DNA of 64,000 nt from Bin52 sp965243345. Its GTDB lineage: Bacteria > Pseudomonadota > Alphaproteobacteria > Thalassobaculales > Thalassobaculaceae. Positions 9,039-19,182 of the stretch are shown piece by piece. The notes below the pieces were generated by a model. It saw nothing but the letters and a program-made list of their open reading frames with translations. It did not search any database and was not told the DNA's origin. The translations under genes and the position numbers were made by a program. The stretch is from contig CBDEUR010000003.1 in NCBI GenBank assembly GCA_965243345.1, positions 3,472,001-3,536,000 of the forward strand, read 5' to 3'. The first letter of the stretch is position 1. Each line of letters begins with the position of its first letter.

Positions 9039-9480
9039 GGGTCTTGCGCCTTCATCGACACTTTGCGGAGCGCCCATAAAGCACAGGCCTCCTGTCACCG
9101 TGGTGACAGGAGCAATCGGGCCCCGATGGGGATCTCGGTGAACCGGCAGGGCAAGCCAGAGCCACCTCCGCCACCCATCAGGTCCCGGCGGTCACCATGG
9201 CCATGGTCGAGGGATCATGTTGCTTGGCCACCGCGGCGGGACCGTGGCACCGCCACGCAAGGCGGGTTCACGGATCTCGCAGGTGCATGTCATTCGGCTC
9301 GGCCCCGTTGCGTTCTGCGTCTGGACTTGCAGTCGGCTGACGTGCCGGTCGGAATCCAGCCGCCTGACCGAAGGACCACGAGACGTGTTCCGGATACGCG
9401 ATCAGGCTTCGCCAGGCTTGCGCAGATGACCGGCCGCGCGCGAGGTACCGGGTCTGCACTTTCCAGGTGCCGTCACTCAC
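9039..9480. other. intergenic stretch, nothing recognised
   Basis: About 440 bases between two leftward genes. A short hairpin, GTCACC / GGTGAC, at about 9095-9110 lies upstream of the RidA-like start and could be an operator; otherwise only chance frames are present. Confidence 0.35.
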
Positions 9481-10056
9481 CTATGGCGCCGCTCGACGTC
9501 GAGACCGCGCATCGCCCGACGCCTGGCGAACAGAGCTTGTCCCGGACAGGCCCCAGCCCGCCAGCGCGTGGACCAGACCCGTGACCACGGCGCGAACGGT
9601 GTTCCAGTCCTGCCACGGCCCGGAGTAGGCCCGCCACGCTTCCCCGGCTTGCGCAGCGCCGAGCGGAGTCCCGACCAGTGCCAGCGCCTCGTTCAACGGC
9701 ACATTGGCGGTCATCGTCGGAACCATGGCACCCAGAACATAGAGGAGGCCTGCCACGGCGAAGCCGGTCGCAACCCGCCGCTCGCGGGCTCTGATGGCCA
9801 CGAGCGCCGTGAACATCAACAGCACCGGCGTACCGAAGAATGCCGGCGCGAAGACCCAGTTGCGCACGCTCGCATTCATGGCCTGCATGGCAGCGATGGC
9901 GACATTCGGGTCCGCCGAGTCCAGCCCCCACATGGTCGAGCAGACCCAGGCGAAGAAGAATCCGAACATCGCGCCGGAAAACAGGAGCGACAGGAGGGCC
10001 AGAGGCCTGACCAGGCCGATCATGTAGTTGCCGTCTTGCCGAGCGGCCTTCGACAC
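9481..10056 (-). CDS. DUF1772 (anthrone oxygenase-like) membrane protein
   Basis: A 191-residue integral membrane protein with about four hydrophobic segments. Features of the DUF1772 family are the MFGFFFAWV first helix, AIAAMQAMNASVRN (about residues 54-67), a second and third helix, and the VPLNEAL motif (about 118-124) followed by WNTVRAV. DUF1772 proteins include fungal anthrone oxygenases, but bacterial members have no assigned role. The start is a GTG at 10056 whose first base is the last base of the upstream stop (TAGTG), with GGAG about 8 bases before it; an ATG at 10023 is the alternative. It lies in an operon with the membrane protein at 10056-10469, under the strong palindrome shared with the TetR gene. 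Confidence 0.75.
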   Translation of the reverse strand: MSKAARQDGNYMIGLVRPLALLSLLFSGAMFGFFFAWVCSTMWGLDSADPNVAIAAMQAMNASVRNWVFAPAFFGTPVLLMFTALVAIRARERRVATGFAVAGLLYVLGAMVPTMTANVPLNEALALVGTPLGAAQAGEAWRAYSGPWQDWNTVRAVVTGLVHALAGWGLSGTSSVRQASGDARSRRRAAP

Positions 10057-10469
10057 TACGCGCCGCTCCCGCCGCCCCGGCCCATCCCTTGGATTGCCCG
10101 ATGGACTGCCCGCCCCACGATGACCGCAATGGCGACCTGGGCCACGATGACTGCGGGCCAGATCTTGGGAAACGCGGGATCGACATATTTCTGCGGCCCG
10201 TAGGACACCAGTGCCGTCAGAGCGAACAGCACCGCTGTCGCCATGGCGAACCGCATGCCGCGGACCGTGAGGCCGTGGGCAGCCGCACCGATCGCCAGCG
10301 ACGCGGCAAGAAACGGACCGAGCGCGAATGGCTCGACCTGCAGCGGCGGGTGAGGTTCGGTCCGGGTAAACATGGCCAGCAGCATGGTGCCCGTGAGCAC
10401 CAGAAGAGCCGCCATTGCCGCTGCAGCATAGCTGTCTCCGGTCGGACTTTCGTTTGTCTGCTTCTGCAT
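10056..10469 (-). CDS. small multi-span membrane protein, function unknown
   Basis: A 137-residue protein with four likely membrane helices (about residues 17-35, 51-70, 77-95 and 104-120), a short charged N-terminus and a Gly-rich C-terminus. I do not recognise the family. The ATG at 10469 has GGGGAG 6-7 bases upstream. It is the first gene of a two-gene operon with the DUF1772 protein and is divergent from a TetR regulator, with a 20-bp-arm inverted repeat in the 68-base gap. TetR-controlled membrane pairs of this size are often involved in tolerance to small hydrophobic molecules, but nothing in the sequence proves that. Confidence 0.7.
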   Translation of the reverse strand: MQKQTNESPTGDSYAAAAMAALLVLTGTMLLAMFTRTEPHPPLQVEPFALGPFLAASLAIGAAAHGLTVRGMRFAMATAVLFALTALVSYGPQKYVDPAFPKIWPAVIVAQVAIAVIVGRAVHRAIQGMGRGGGSGA

Positions 10470-10489
10470 CCCGCGCTCCCCTGCCTTAT

Positions 10490-10535
10490 CCGAACCGAAG
10501 GGTACGGTTTGACATAACCGTACCCTTCGGTTCGG
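10490..10535. promoter_or_regulatory. tandem TetR-type operator, perfect 20-bp inverted repeat
   Basis: The left arm at 10490-10509 and right arm at 10516-10535 are perfect reverse complements of 20 bases, separated by TGACAT. Each arm contains a smaller palindrome, AACCG-N7-CGGTT, the usual size of one TetR-family site, so the element looks like two operators facing each other. It fills most of the 68-base gap between the divergent TetR gene and the membrane-protein operon. A TTGACA at 10509-10514 could be a rightward -35 box. Binding would therefore block both directions. Confidence 0.8.
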
Positions 10536-10537
10536 AT

Positions 10538-11170
10538 ATGTCAACCACGAACATTCGGATGTTGGAAATGAAGGAGCCTGACCGCACGCAGCGACGCGAC
10601 GCCATTCTCGATGCCGCCACCGCCATCCTGCGCGAAAAGGGGTACCGCGACACCACGATGCTGGACGTCGCCCGACGGGTCTCGGCCTCGAAGGAAACGC
10701 TCTATGCCTGGTTCGGCAACAAGTCCGGGCTCTTCCAGGCTGTCATCCGCCGCAACGCGAGTACGGTGCGCTCCGTGCTGGAGTTGCATCTGGACGGCAA
10801 CGCACCGGTGGAGGAGGCGCTTGCCGATGTCGGCCGGGCGCTCGCCGGCCTCCTGCTCGGCGACGGCGCCGTCGCCATCAACCGGGCCGCGATTTCCGAA
10901 GCGCGCTCGGAGCCGGTTCTTGCGCGCATACTGATCGAGACGGGCCGCGAGGCCACCCTGCCATTCTTCGTCCGGTATCTCGAGCAGTGCCGCGAACGCG
11001 GCATTCTGGACTTCGACGACCCGCGGGAGGCGGCGGAGACGTTCCTCGGACTACTGCTGGGAGACAAGCAGGTTCGGCGCCTGCTCGGGGCCGTTGATGC
11101 CCCGGACACCGGGGAAATCGAGGTACTTGCAAAACGGGCAGCTGCCAGGTTCCTGAGGCTCTACGGCTGA
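10538..11170 (+). CDS. TetR/AcrR family transcriptional regulator
   Basis: A 210-residue TetR-family repressor. The N-terminal helix-turn-helix (about residues 15-60) reads RRDAILDAATAILREKGYRDTT then VSASKETLYAWFGNKSGLF, the family signature. The remaining helices form the ligand/dimer domain, with the AefR-like C-terminal layout around FLGLLLGDKQVRRLLG. It is divergent from the two membrane-protein genes and separated from them by a double palindromic operator, so it probably represses both itself and that operon. The ATG at 10538 lies 2 bases after the operator and has no ribosome site; later ATGs at 10559 or 10568 in the same frame are possible, and the message could be nearly leaderless. 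Confidence 0.88.
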   Translation: MSTTNIRMLEMKEPDRTQRRDAILDAATAILREKGYRDTTMLDVARRVSASKETLYAWFGNKSGLFQAVIRRNASTVRSVLELHLDGNAPVEEALADVGRALAGLLLGDGAVAINRAAISEARSEPVLARILIETGREATLPFFVRYLEQCRERGILDFDDPREAAETFLGLLLGDKQVRRLLGAVDAPDTGEIEVLAKRAAARFLRLYG

Positions 11171-11703
11171 GAAGCGGTGCGCGTTCGAGCCCGACCCCAA
11201 GGGGATTCCCGAGTGACCGGGCGTCATTGTTTCCGGTGCGGGCATGGTCCTCAACCAGCGGAACGAACCTGCGGTACGGCATGAACACCCGGGCACGTGT
11301 CAAATCCGGCACGGTGCCGCACTTGGGCGAGGAGGCCCTTCCCGGACCGCAGTGCCGTCCACAGCTCCGCTTCCATGTCCCTTTCGGTCAAACCGGACGT
11401 CCGGTTGTCCCGCTTTCGGCTGGAGCCATGCCTCCGACGACCAGAGGCGTTCAACCGTATCCCTGTCGCGGCCGGGGCGCCCGGGGATCTGGGGCATATG
11501 CGATGGTTCGTGCACGCCGCATGCCGGATCCGCAGCACGATACCTCTTGAGTGCAGGTTTGACAGAATTCCCGCGTCAGAGTTCTCCAAGGCGCCAACCA
11601 TTTTCCACGCATCGCAGCCGACGTGCTTCCGGCTTCATGCTTGACTCCCGAATTGGTCACGCGACAAGACCACGCCGTACAAGGTTGCGAAGCGGAGACC
11701 GAA
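11171..11703. other. intergenic stretch, nothing recognised
   Basis: About 530 bases between two rightward genes. Frames up to 156 codons cross it on both strands but are mutually overlapping and motif-free. No RNA gene or repeat seen. The promoter of the threonine aldolase gene should lie near 11600-11700. Confidence 0.35.
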
Positions 11704-12801
11704 ATGGCTGGTGAACCGACAGGCGCAAACTGGATACCCGAGCCAGGCGATACGACCGGGATCAAGGCCGATTTCTACAGCGACATGAAGACAATACCGA
11801 CCGAGGGCATGTTGCAGGCCCTGGTCCGCGCCAGGGTCGGCGATGAGCAAAAGGGCGAAGACCCCACGACCAACGAGCTGTGTGACCGGGTTGCCGCCAT
11901 GACCGGCAAGGAAGCCGCTGTCCTGCTTCCGACCGGCACCATGTGCAACGAGATCGCGCTCCGGGTCCACTGCAACCCCGGCGACGAGGTCATCTGTGAT
12001 CGTTCATCCCACATCGTGAACTTCGAAGCGGGAGGTCCGGCGGCACTGAGCGGCATCATGATCCACGCGCTCGACGGCGAGAACGGCAAGTTCTCCGCCG
12101 ACCAGGTGCGCAACGCCATTCGGCCGGCTTCACGCTACGCACCATCGAGCAGGCTGGTCGCCGTCGAACAGACCACAAACCTCGGCGGCGGCGGTATCTG
12201 GCCCCTGGATCAGCTGACGGAAGTAGCGGAGGTGGCCAGGTCGCATGGCCTGCTTACTCACATGGACGGAGCCCGGCTGTTCAATGCCACGGTGGAATCC
12301 GGTGTTTCGCCACGCGCCTATGCCGAACTGTACGACTCCGTCTGGATCGACCTGACCAAGGGACTGGGATCCTTCGCCGGAGCCGTCCTCGCGGGCTCCA
12401 GGGAATTCATCAATGTCGCGTGGAAGCTCAAGCAGCAATGGGGAGGCGGATTGCGCCAGTCCGGTTACATCGCGGCAACCGGCCTCTATGCGCTCGATCA
12501 CCATGTCGACCGGCTGGCGGAAGACCACGCCCTTGCGCGATCGATCGGCGAGAGCATCAGGCAGATGCCCGAGGTCGCACGGGTCCTGCCGGTGGAGACC
12601 AATATCGTCATCTTCGATCTTTGCGCTTCCGGCCCGACTGCCGCCGACGTCGTCGGGACCCTGCTGAATGACGGTGTAAGGCTGGGCGCATTCGGCGAAC
12701 GTACCATTCGCATCGTGTGCCACCTGGGCGTCGGACCGGCAGACGGTGAGATGTTGTGCGCGTCGCTGCGAAAGGCGCTCGAGGGGAGCCCGGATCACTG
12801 A
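11704..12801 (+). CDS. low-specificity threonine aldolase / beta-eliminating lyase family
   Basis: A 365-residue PLP enzyme of fold type I that would split L-threonine or L-allo-threonine into glycine and acetaldehyde. Family marks are the start IKADFYSDMKTIPTEGMLQAL, the LPTGTMCNEIALRVHC segment, HMDGARLFNA (the PLP-ring aspartate), and the PLP lysine K219 in DLTKGLGSFAGAVL. Length and motif order match threonine aldolases. The ATG at 11704 is used; the frame extends 27 codons upstream without family resemblance. Related beta-eliminating lyases such as phenylserine aldolase share this layout, so the substrate is not proven. It lies just before the dehydrogenase/serine-glyoxylate aminotransferase genes, which fits a local theme of glycine and glyoxylate metabolism. 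Confidence 0.88.
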   Translation: MAGEPTGANWIPEPGDTTGIKADFYSDMKTIPTEGMLQALVRARVGDEQKGEDPTTNELCDRVAAMTGKEAAVLLPTGTMCNEIALRVHCNPGDEVICDRSSHIVNFEAGGPAALSGIMIHALDGENGKFSADQVRNAIRPASRYAPSSRLVAVEQTTNLGGGGIWPLDQLTEVAEVARSHGLLTHMDGARLFNATVESGVSPRAYAELYDSVWIDLTKGLGSFAGAVLAGSREFINVAWKLKQQWGGGLRQSGYIAATGLYALDHHVDRLAEDHALARSIGESIRQMPEVARVLPVETNIVIFDLCASGPTAADVVGTLLNDGVRLGAFGERTIRIVCHLGVGPADGEMLCASLRKALEGSPDH

Positions 12802-12862
12802 CCCGGCGCCGGGGCTTCCGGGAACTCCGCCCGGAACGGGGCCGTCCCGGGCACCGTCAAGC

Positions 12863-12939
12863 TGGTCGGGGAGAGAGGATTTGAACCTCCGGCCCCTGCC
12901 TCCCGAAGACAGTGCTCTACCAGGCTGAGCTACTCCCCG
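12863..12939 (-). tRNA. tRNA-Pro (anticodon CGG)
   Basis: On the minus strand the sequence folds as a full cloverleaf. The acceptor stem pairs CGGGGAG with CTCCCCG, the D-arm reads AGCTCAGCCTGGTAGAGC, the anticodon stem CTGTC/GGCAG closes the loop TTCGGGA (anticodon CGG), and the T-loop reads GGTTCAAATCC. A CCA end is encoded at 12863-12865. It decodes CCG, a frequent codon in this GC-rich DNA. It lies between converging/diverging genes with no sign of an integrated element beside it. Confidence 0.95.
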
Positions 12940-13069
12940 ACCGCAAGGGCGGCTTATATCGGCTGGACGGTTCCACGGCAACACGCTTGGAGCACGGCGC
13001 CGGCTGCACTGTTTGCCGTCTTCCGGTCGCATCGCTATGGTGCCGCCGCGTCACACCGGGGCCCTGTCC

Positions 13070-16003
13070 ATGATCACCTGCACGCCGGATGCGCCGGACA
13101 TCGCCGGCAGGATCCGCAGCCGCCTTGCTGCCGAGATCGAGGGCGAGGTGCACTTCGACGCCTTCTCGAGGGGCCGGTACGCCACGGACGCGTCGATCTA
13201 CCAGGTCACCCCGCTCGGTGTCGTCATCCCGCGTTCCCAGCAGGACCTGGTCCGGGCCGTCGAGATCGCGACGGAAGCCGGTCTGCCGATCCTGCCGCGC
13301 GGAGGCGGCACCAGCCAGTGCGGACAGACGGTCAACCGGGCGCTGGTCATCGATTGCAGCCCCCATCTCGACCGCATCACCCGGTTCGACCCCGAGGCGA
13401 AGTCGATCACGGTCGAACCGGGGATGGTGCTCGACCACCTGAACGCCTTCCTCAGGCCGCACGGCGTGTTCTTTCCCGTCGACATCTCCACCGCGTCCCG
13501 CGCGACCATCGGGGGAATGACCGCAAACAACTCGTGCGGAACCCGCTCGCTGCGCTACGGCATCATGGTCGACAACGTGACTGCGATCGACGCCCTGCTG
13601 CCGACGGGCGAGCAGTTGCGGTTCGGCCAGGTTCCCGGACGCATCGAGACGAACTCGCTGCACCCGCGCTACGCGGAACTGGTGCGTGCGGTGCGCGACA
13701 TCGCCGCCGGGGTGCGCAACGAGGTCTCCGAGCGGTTCCCGGCACTGCTTCGGCGCGTCGGCGGATACAATCTCGACCGGATCGACCCTGGCGGGCACAA
13801 CATGGCGAGCCTGCTGGTGGGTTCGGAAGGCACGCTTGCGGCGTTTCGCGAAATCGAACTCGCTCTGCATGACATCCCGCGTCACCGGGTCACCGGCGTG
13901 TGCCACTTTCCGACCTTCGAGGCGGCGATGGAGTCGACGCGGCACCTGGTGGCGCTGGGCCCGACGGCGGTCGAACTCATCGACAGGACCATGATCGACC
14001 TTGCGCGACGGATCGAGATGTTCCGCCCGGTGGTCGACAGTTTCGTCAGCGGCGAGCCGGGCGCGCTGTTGCTGGTGGAATTCTCCGGCGAGGACCATGC
14101 GGAACTGCTGGGCCGGCTCGCGGAGCTTGACCGGACCATGGCGGACATCGGCTTTCCCGGCGCCGTGGTCGAGGCGGTCGACCCATCCTTCCAGGCCGGC
14201 ATCACCAGCGTGCGCCAGCAGGGTCTCAACATCATGATGTCGATGCGCGGAGACGCCAAGCCGGTCTCCTTCATCGAGGACTGCGCGGTGCAGCTCGAGG
14301 ACCTGGCGGGCTACACCAGCGGGCTCAACGAGATCTTCGAGCGCCACGGAACCACCGGAACCTGGTATGCCCACGCCTCGGTTGGCTGCCTGCATGTCCG
14401 CCCGGTCCTCAACATGAAGTCCGGGACCGATGTCGGCAGGATGCGCGCCATCGCCGAGGAGGCCTTTGAACTGGTCCGGCGCTACAAGGGCTCCCACTCC
14501 GGTGAGCACGGCGACGGGATCGTGCGCTCGGAGTTTCACGAAGCCATGTTCGGCACCGCGATCACGCGCGCATTTGCCGGCATCAAGCAGGCGTTCGATC
14601 CGGCCGGCCTGATGAACCCCGGGCGTATCGTCGACCCGCCGCGAATGGACGACCGCAGCCTGTTGAGGTACCCGCCGGGCTACCGGGCACACCCGCACGG
14701 AACCGCACTCGACTGGTCGGAATGGAGGGGTTTCGCGCGCGCCGTGGAGATGTGCAACAACAACGGCGCCTGCCGCAAGACCGCACCGGGCGTGATGTGT
14801 CCGAGCTACCGGGTCACCCGGGACGAACAGCACGTGACCCGGGGCCGTGCCAACACGCTGCGCCTGGCGCTGACCGGACAGCTCGGCCCGGACGCCCTCG
14901 CAAGCGAGCGGATGGCCGAGGCAATGTCACTGTGCGTGTCGTGCAAGGCATGCAGGCGCGAGTGCCCGACCGGTGTCGACATGGCGCGCATGAAGATCGA
15001 GGCCAGGCACGCCCGGGCCCGCCTGCACGGAGTACCGCTGCGCGACCGGCTGGTCGCGGCCCTGCCGCGCTATGCCGAGGCGGCGTCACGGTTCCACTTC
15101 ATCTCCAATCTGCGCGATGCGGTGCCCGGAGCAGCCTGGCTGAGCGAACGGCTGGTGGGTCTGTCGGCCCGACGGCCCCTGCCCGCCTGGCACCCGGCCC
15201 CGTTCCGGTCGCGGGAGGCCGCGGTGCGCGACAGCAGCAAGGCGGTGGTGCTGCTCGCCGACACCTTCAACAGCTACTTCGAACCGGAGAATCTTCGGGC
15301 GGCACTGCGCCTGCTCGAGGCCGCGGGCTACCGGGTCCATGTCGTCGACCCCTCTGCCGACGGCACGGGGCGCCGGTTGTGCTGCGGCCGCACCTGGCTT
15401 GCGGCCGGCATGATCACGCAGGCGAGGGACGAGGCGGGGCGGATGATCGCGGCCCTTGCGCCCTACGTCGAAGCCGGACTGTCCGTGGTCGGGCTTGAAC
15501 CGTCATGCCTGTTCACGCTGCGCGACGAGTTCGTTGCCATGCTGCCGGGCGAACGGGCGGACCGGCTGGCGGAGATGGCGGTCACGCTCGAGGAATTCCT
15601 GGTGCGCGAACTCGGGGCCGGCCGGCTCGAGCCTTCGTTCCGGCGCAGCGATGCCCGAGCGCTCGTACACGGACACTGTCACCAGAAGGCCTTCGGCGCC
15701 ATGGATGCGGTTCCTGCCGCGCTCGGTCTTGTCCCGGGGCTCGAGGTTTCGGTTATCGCGTCCAGCTGCTGCGGCATGGCCGGCCCCTTCGGCTACGAGG
15801 CGGAACGGTTCGACGTCTCCATGGCCATGGCGGAACGCGACCTGCTGCCCGCCGTGCGCGCCGCCGGCCCGGACACGATCGTGGTGGCTGACGGAACCAG
15901 CTGCAGACACCAGATACGGGATGGAACCGGACGCGGTGCCGTTCACGCCGCCCGCGTCCTCGCCGACGCGCTGCCCTCCCGGCCACGTCACGACAGGACC
16001 TGA
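13070..16003 (+). CDS. FAD-binding oxidase fused to 4Fe-4S/CCG domains (D-lactate/2-hydroxyacid dehydrogenase type, YdiJ-like)
   Basis: A 977-residue fusion that would oxidise a 2-hydroxy acid and pass electrons through Fe-S clusters to the membrane chain. The N-terminal FAD-binding domain (about residues 30-230) has FSRGRYATDASIYQ, the FAD contact PRGGGTSQCGQ near residue 77, and TIGGMTANNSCG. The FAD-oxidase C domain (about 270-520) has VGSEGTLAAF and HSGEHGDGIVR. Around 562 comes CNNNGACRK and around 621 the full CxxCxxCxxxCP motif (LCVSCKACRRECP). The C-terminal CCG domain carries LCCGRTW (about 768), HGHCHQ (about 866) and SSCCGMAGPFGYE (about 895). The start at 13070 is chosen by family length; an ATG at 13037 is possible. 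The next gene begins 3 bases after the stop. Confidence 0.9.
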   Translation: MITCTPDAPDIAGRIRSRLAAEIEGEVHFDAFSRGRYATDASIYQVTPLGVVIPRSQQDLVRAVEIATEAGLPILPRGGGTSQCGQTVNRALVIDCSPHLDRITRFDPEAKSITVEPGMVLDHLNAFLRPHGVFFPVDISTASRATIGGMTANNSCGTRSLRYGIMVDNVTAIDALLPTGEQLRFGQVPGRIETNSLHPRYAELVRAVRDIAAGVRNEVSERFPALLRRVGGYNLDRIDPGGHNMASLLVGSEGTLAAFREIELALHDIPRHRVTGVCHFPTFEAAMESTRHLVALGPTAVELIDRTMIDLARRIEMFRPVVDSFVSGEPGALLLVEFSGEDHAELLGRLAELDRTMADIGFPGAVVEAVDPSFQAGITSVRQQGLNIMMSMRGDAKPVSFIEDCAVQLEDLAGYTSGLNEIFERHGTTGTWYAHASVGCLHVRPVLNMKSGTDVGRMRAIAEEAFELVRRYKGSHSGEHGDGIVRSEFHEAMFGTAITRAFAGIKQAFDPAGLMNPGRIVDPPRMDDRSLLRYPPGYRAHPHGTALDWSEWRGFARAVEMCNNNGACRKTAPGVMCPSYRVTRDEQHVTRGRANTLRLALTGQLGPDALASERMAEAMSLCVSCKACRRECPTGVDMARMKIEARHARARLHGVPLRDRLVAALPRYAEAASRFHFISNLRDAVPGAAWLSERLVGLSARRPLPAWHPAPFRSREAAVRDSSKAVVLLADTFNSYFEPENLRAALRLLEAAGYRVHVVDPSADGTGRRLCCGRTWLAAGMITQARDEAGRMIAALAPYVEAGLSVVGLEPSCLFTLRDEFVAMLPGERADRLAEMAVTLEEFLVRELGAGRLEPSFRRSDARALVHGHCHQKAFGAMDAVPAALGLVPGLEVSVIASSCCGMAGPFGYEAERFDVSMAMAERDLLPAVRAAGPDTIVVADGTSCRHQIRDGTGRGAVHAARVLADALPSRPRHDRT

Positions 16004-16005
16004 TC

Positions 16006-17175
16006 ATGCCCTACCGCGCCGGCCGCCATTTCCTGCAGATACCCGGACCATCCAACGTGCCGGACCGGATCCTCCGCGCCATGGACCAGCCGGTGATCGA
16101 CCACCGCGGGCCCGAATTCCAGGCACTGGCGCGCCGGGTGCTGGCGCGCATCGGGCCGGTGTTCGGTACCACTGAACCGGTCGTGATCTTCCCGTCGTCG
16201 GGAACCGGCGCCTGGGAAGCAGCGCTGGTCAATACCCTTTCCGCGGGCGACCGGGTGGTCATGTACGAAACCGGACATTTCGCGACACTGTGGTCCCGGC
16301 TGGCCGAACGGCTCGGCCTGCGTCCACACCTGCTCCCCGGCGACTGGCGCGGCGGCGCGCGCGCGGATGCGATCGCCGAGGCCCTTGCGGCCGACCGGGC
16401 GCACGAGATCCGGGCGGTCTGCATCGTCCACAACGAGACCTCGACAGGAGCGGTCTCGGACGTGCGAGCGGTCCGGGCGGCAATCGACGAAGCCGGGCAC
16501 CCGGCACTGCTGATGGTCGACACGATCTCGGGCCTTGCCAGCGTGGATCTGCGACACGACGACTGGGGCATCGACGTCACCGTCGCCGGCTCGCAGAAGG
16601 GCCTGATGCTGCCGCCGGGGCTCGGGTTCAACGCCGTGGGCCCGAAGGCGCGCGAGGCCGCCGGGACCGCAACCCTGCCGCGGTCGTACTGGGACTGGGA
16701 ACCCTGTCTCGACGCCCGCGAGACCGGGTCGTTTCCCTATACGCCGGCAACCAACCTGCTCTACGGTCTCGACGAGGCATGTGCGATGCTGGAGGAAGAG
16801 GGACTGGACGCGGTGTTCGCACGGCATGATCGCCTGGCCGAGGCGACCCGGCGAGCGGTGCGGACCTGGGGTCTGGACATCCAGTGCGCGAACGCGGCCG
16901 AGCACAGTCCGGTGCTGACCGGCGTGCGAATGCCGGACGGTCACGATGCCGATGCACTGCGCGCGGCAATCCTCGAGCGGTTCGACATGTCGCTCGGGTC
17001 CGGTCTCGGGAAGGTCGCCGGCCGGATGTTCCGTATCGGACACCTGGGAGACTTCAACGACCTGATGCTGATCGGAACGCTTTCGGGCGTCGAGATGGGG
17101 CTGGCGGTACAGCGGGTTCCGTACGGCCGCGGCGGTGTTCAGGCGGCAATGGACTACCTGACCGGAAACGCCTGA
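16006..17175 (+). CDS. serine--glyoxylate aminotransferase
   Basis: A 389-residue class V PLP aminotransferase. It matches serine-glyoxylate aminotransferases of methylotrophs: the start FLQIPGPSNVPDRILRAMDQP, DHRGPEF, the FPSSGTGAWEAALVN cofactor loop, VDTISGLAS, and the PLP lysine K198 in GSQKGLMLPPGL, followed by YWDWEP and the C-terminal RIGHLGDFNDLM. It would convert serine plus glyoxylate to hydroxypyruvate plus glycine. Two bases separate it from the dehydrogenase stop, so the two are one transcription unit and the dehydrogenase may supply glyoxylate or use a related hydroxy acid. Alanine-glyoxylate aminotransferase is the nearest alternative. Confidence 0.9.
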   Translation: MPYRAGRHFLQIPGPSNVPDRILRAMDQPVIDHRGPEFQALARRVLARIGPVFGTTEPVVIFPSSGTGAWEAALVNTLSAGDRVVMYETGHFATLWSRLAERLGLRPHLLPGDWRGGARADAIAEALAADRAHEIRAVCIVHNETSTGAVSDVRAVRAAIDEAGHPALLMVDTISGLASVDLRHDDWGIDVTVAGSQKGLMLPPGLGFNAVGPKAREAAGTATLPRSYWDWEPCLDARETGSFPYTPATNLLYGLDEACAMLEEEGLDAVFARHDRLAEATRRAVRTWGLDIQCANAAEHSPVLTGVRMPDGHDADALRAAILERFDMSLGSGLGKVAGRMFRIGHLGDFNDLMLIGTLSGVEMGLAVQRVPYGRGGVQAAMDYLTGNA

Positions 17176-17270
17176 GGCCGCCCGCGCCCAGGCCGGCACT
17201 TGGAACCCCGCGCGAATTCTGGCACACGGGGTGCCTGGAAATCGCGCGTAGCACCGGGAGCGTACGACGC

Positions 17271-19163
<1,893 letters not shown>

Positions 19164-19182
19164 CCGCTCCGCGACTCGGCAG

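Noticed and set aside
12917..14833. 638-codon open frame on the minus strand
   Set aside because: Antisense shadow of the FAD/Fe-S dehydrogenase gene; Arg/His-rich text without motifs, while the other strand carries a full set of family motifs.
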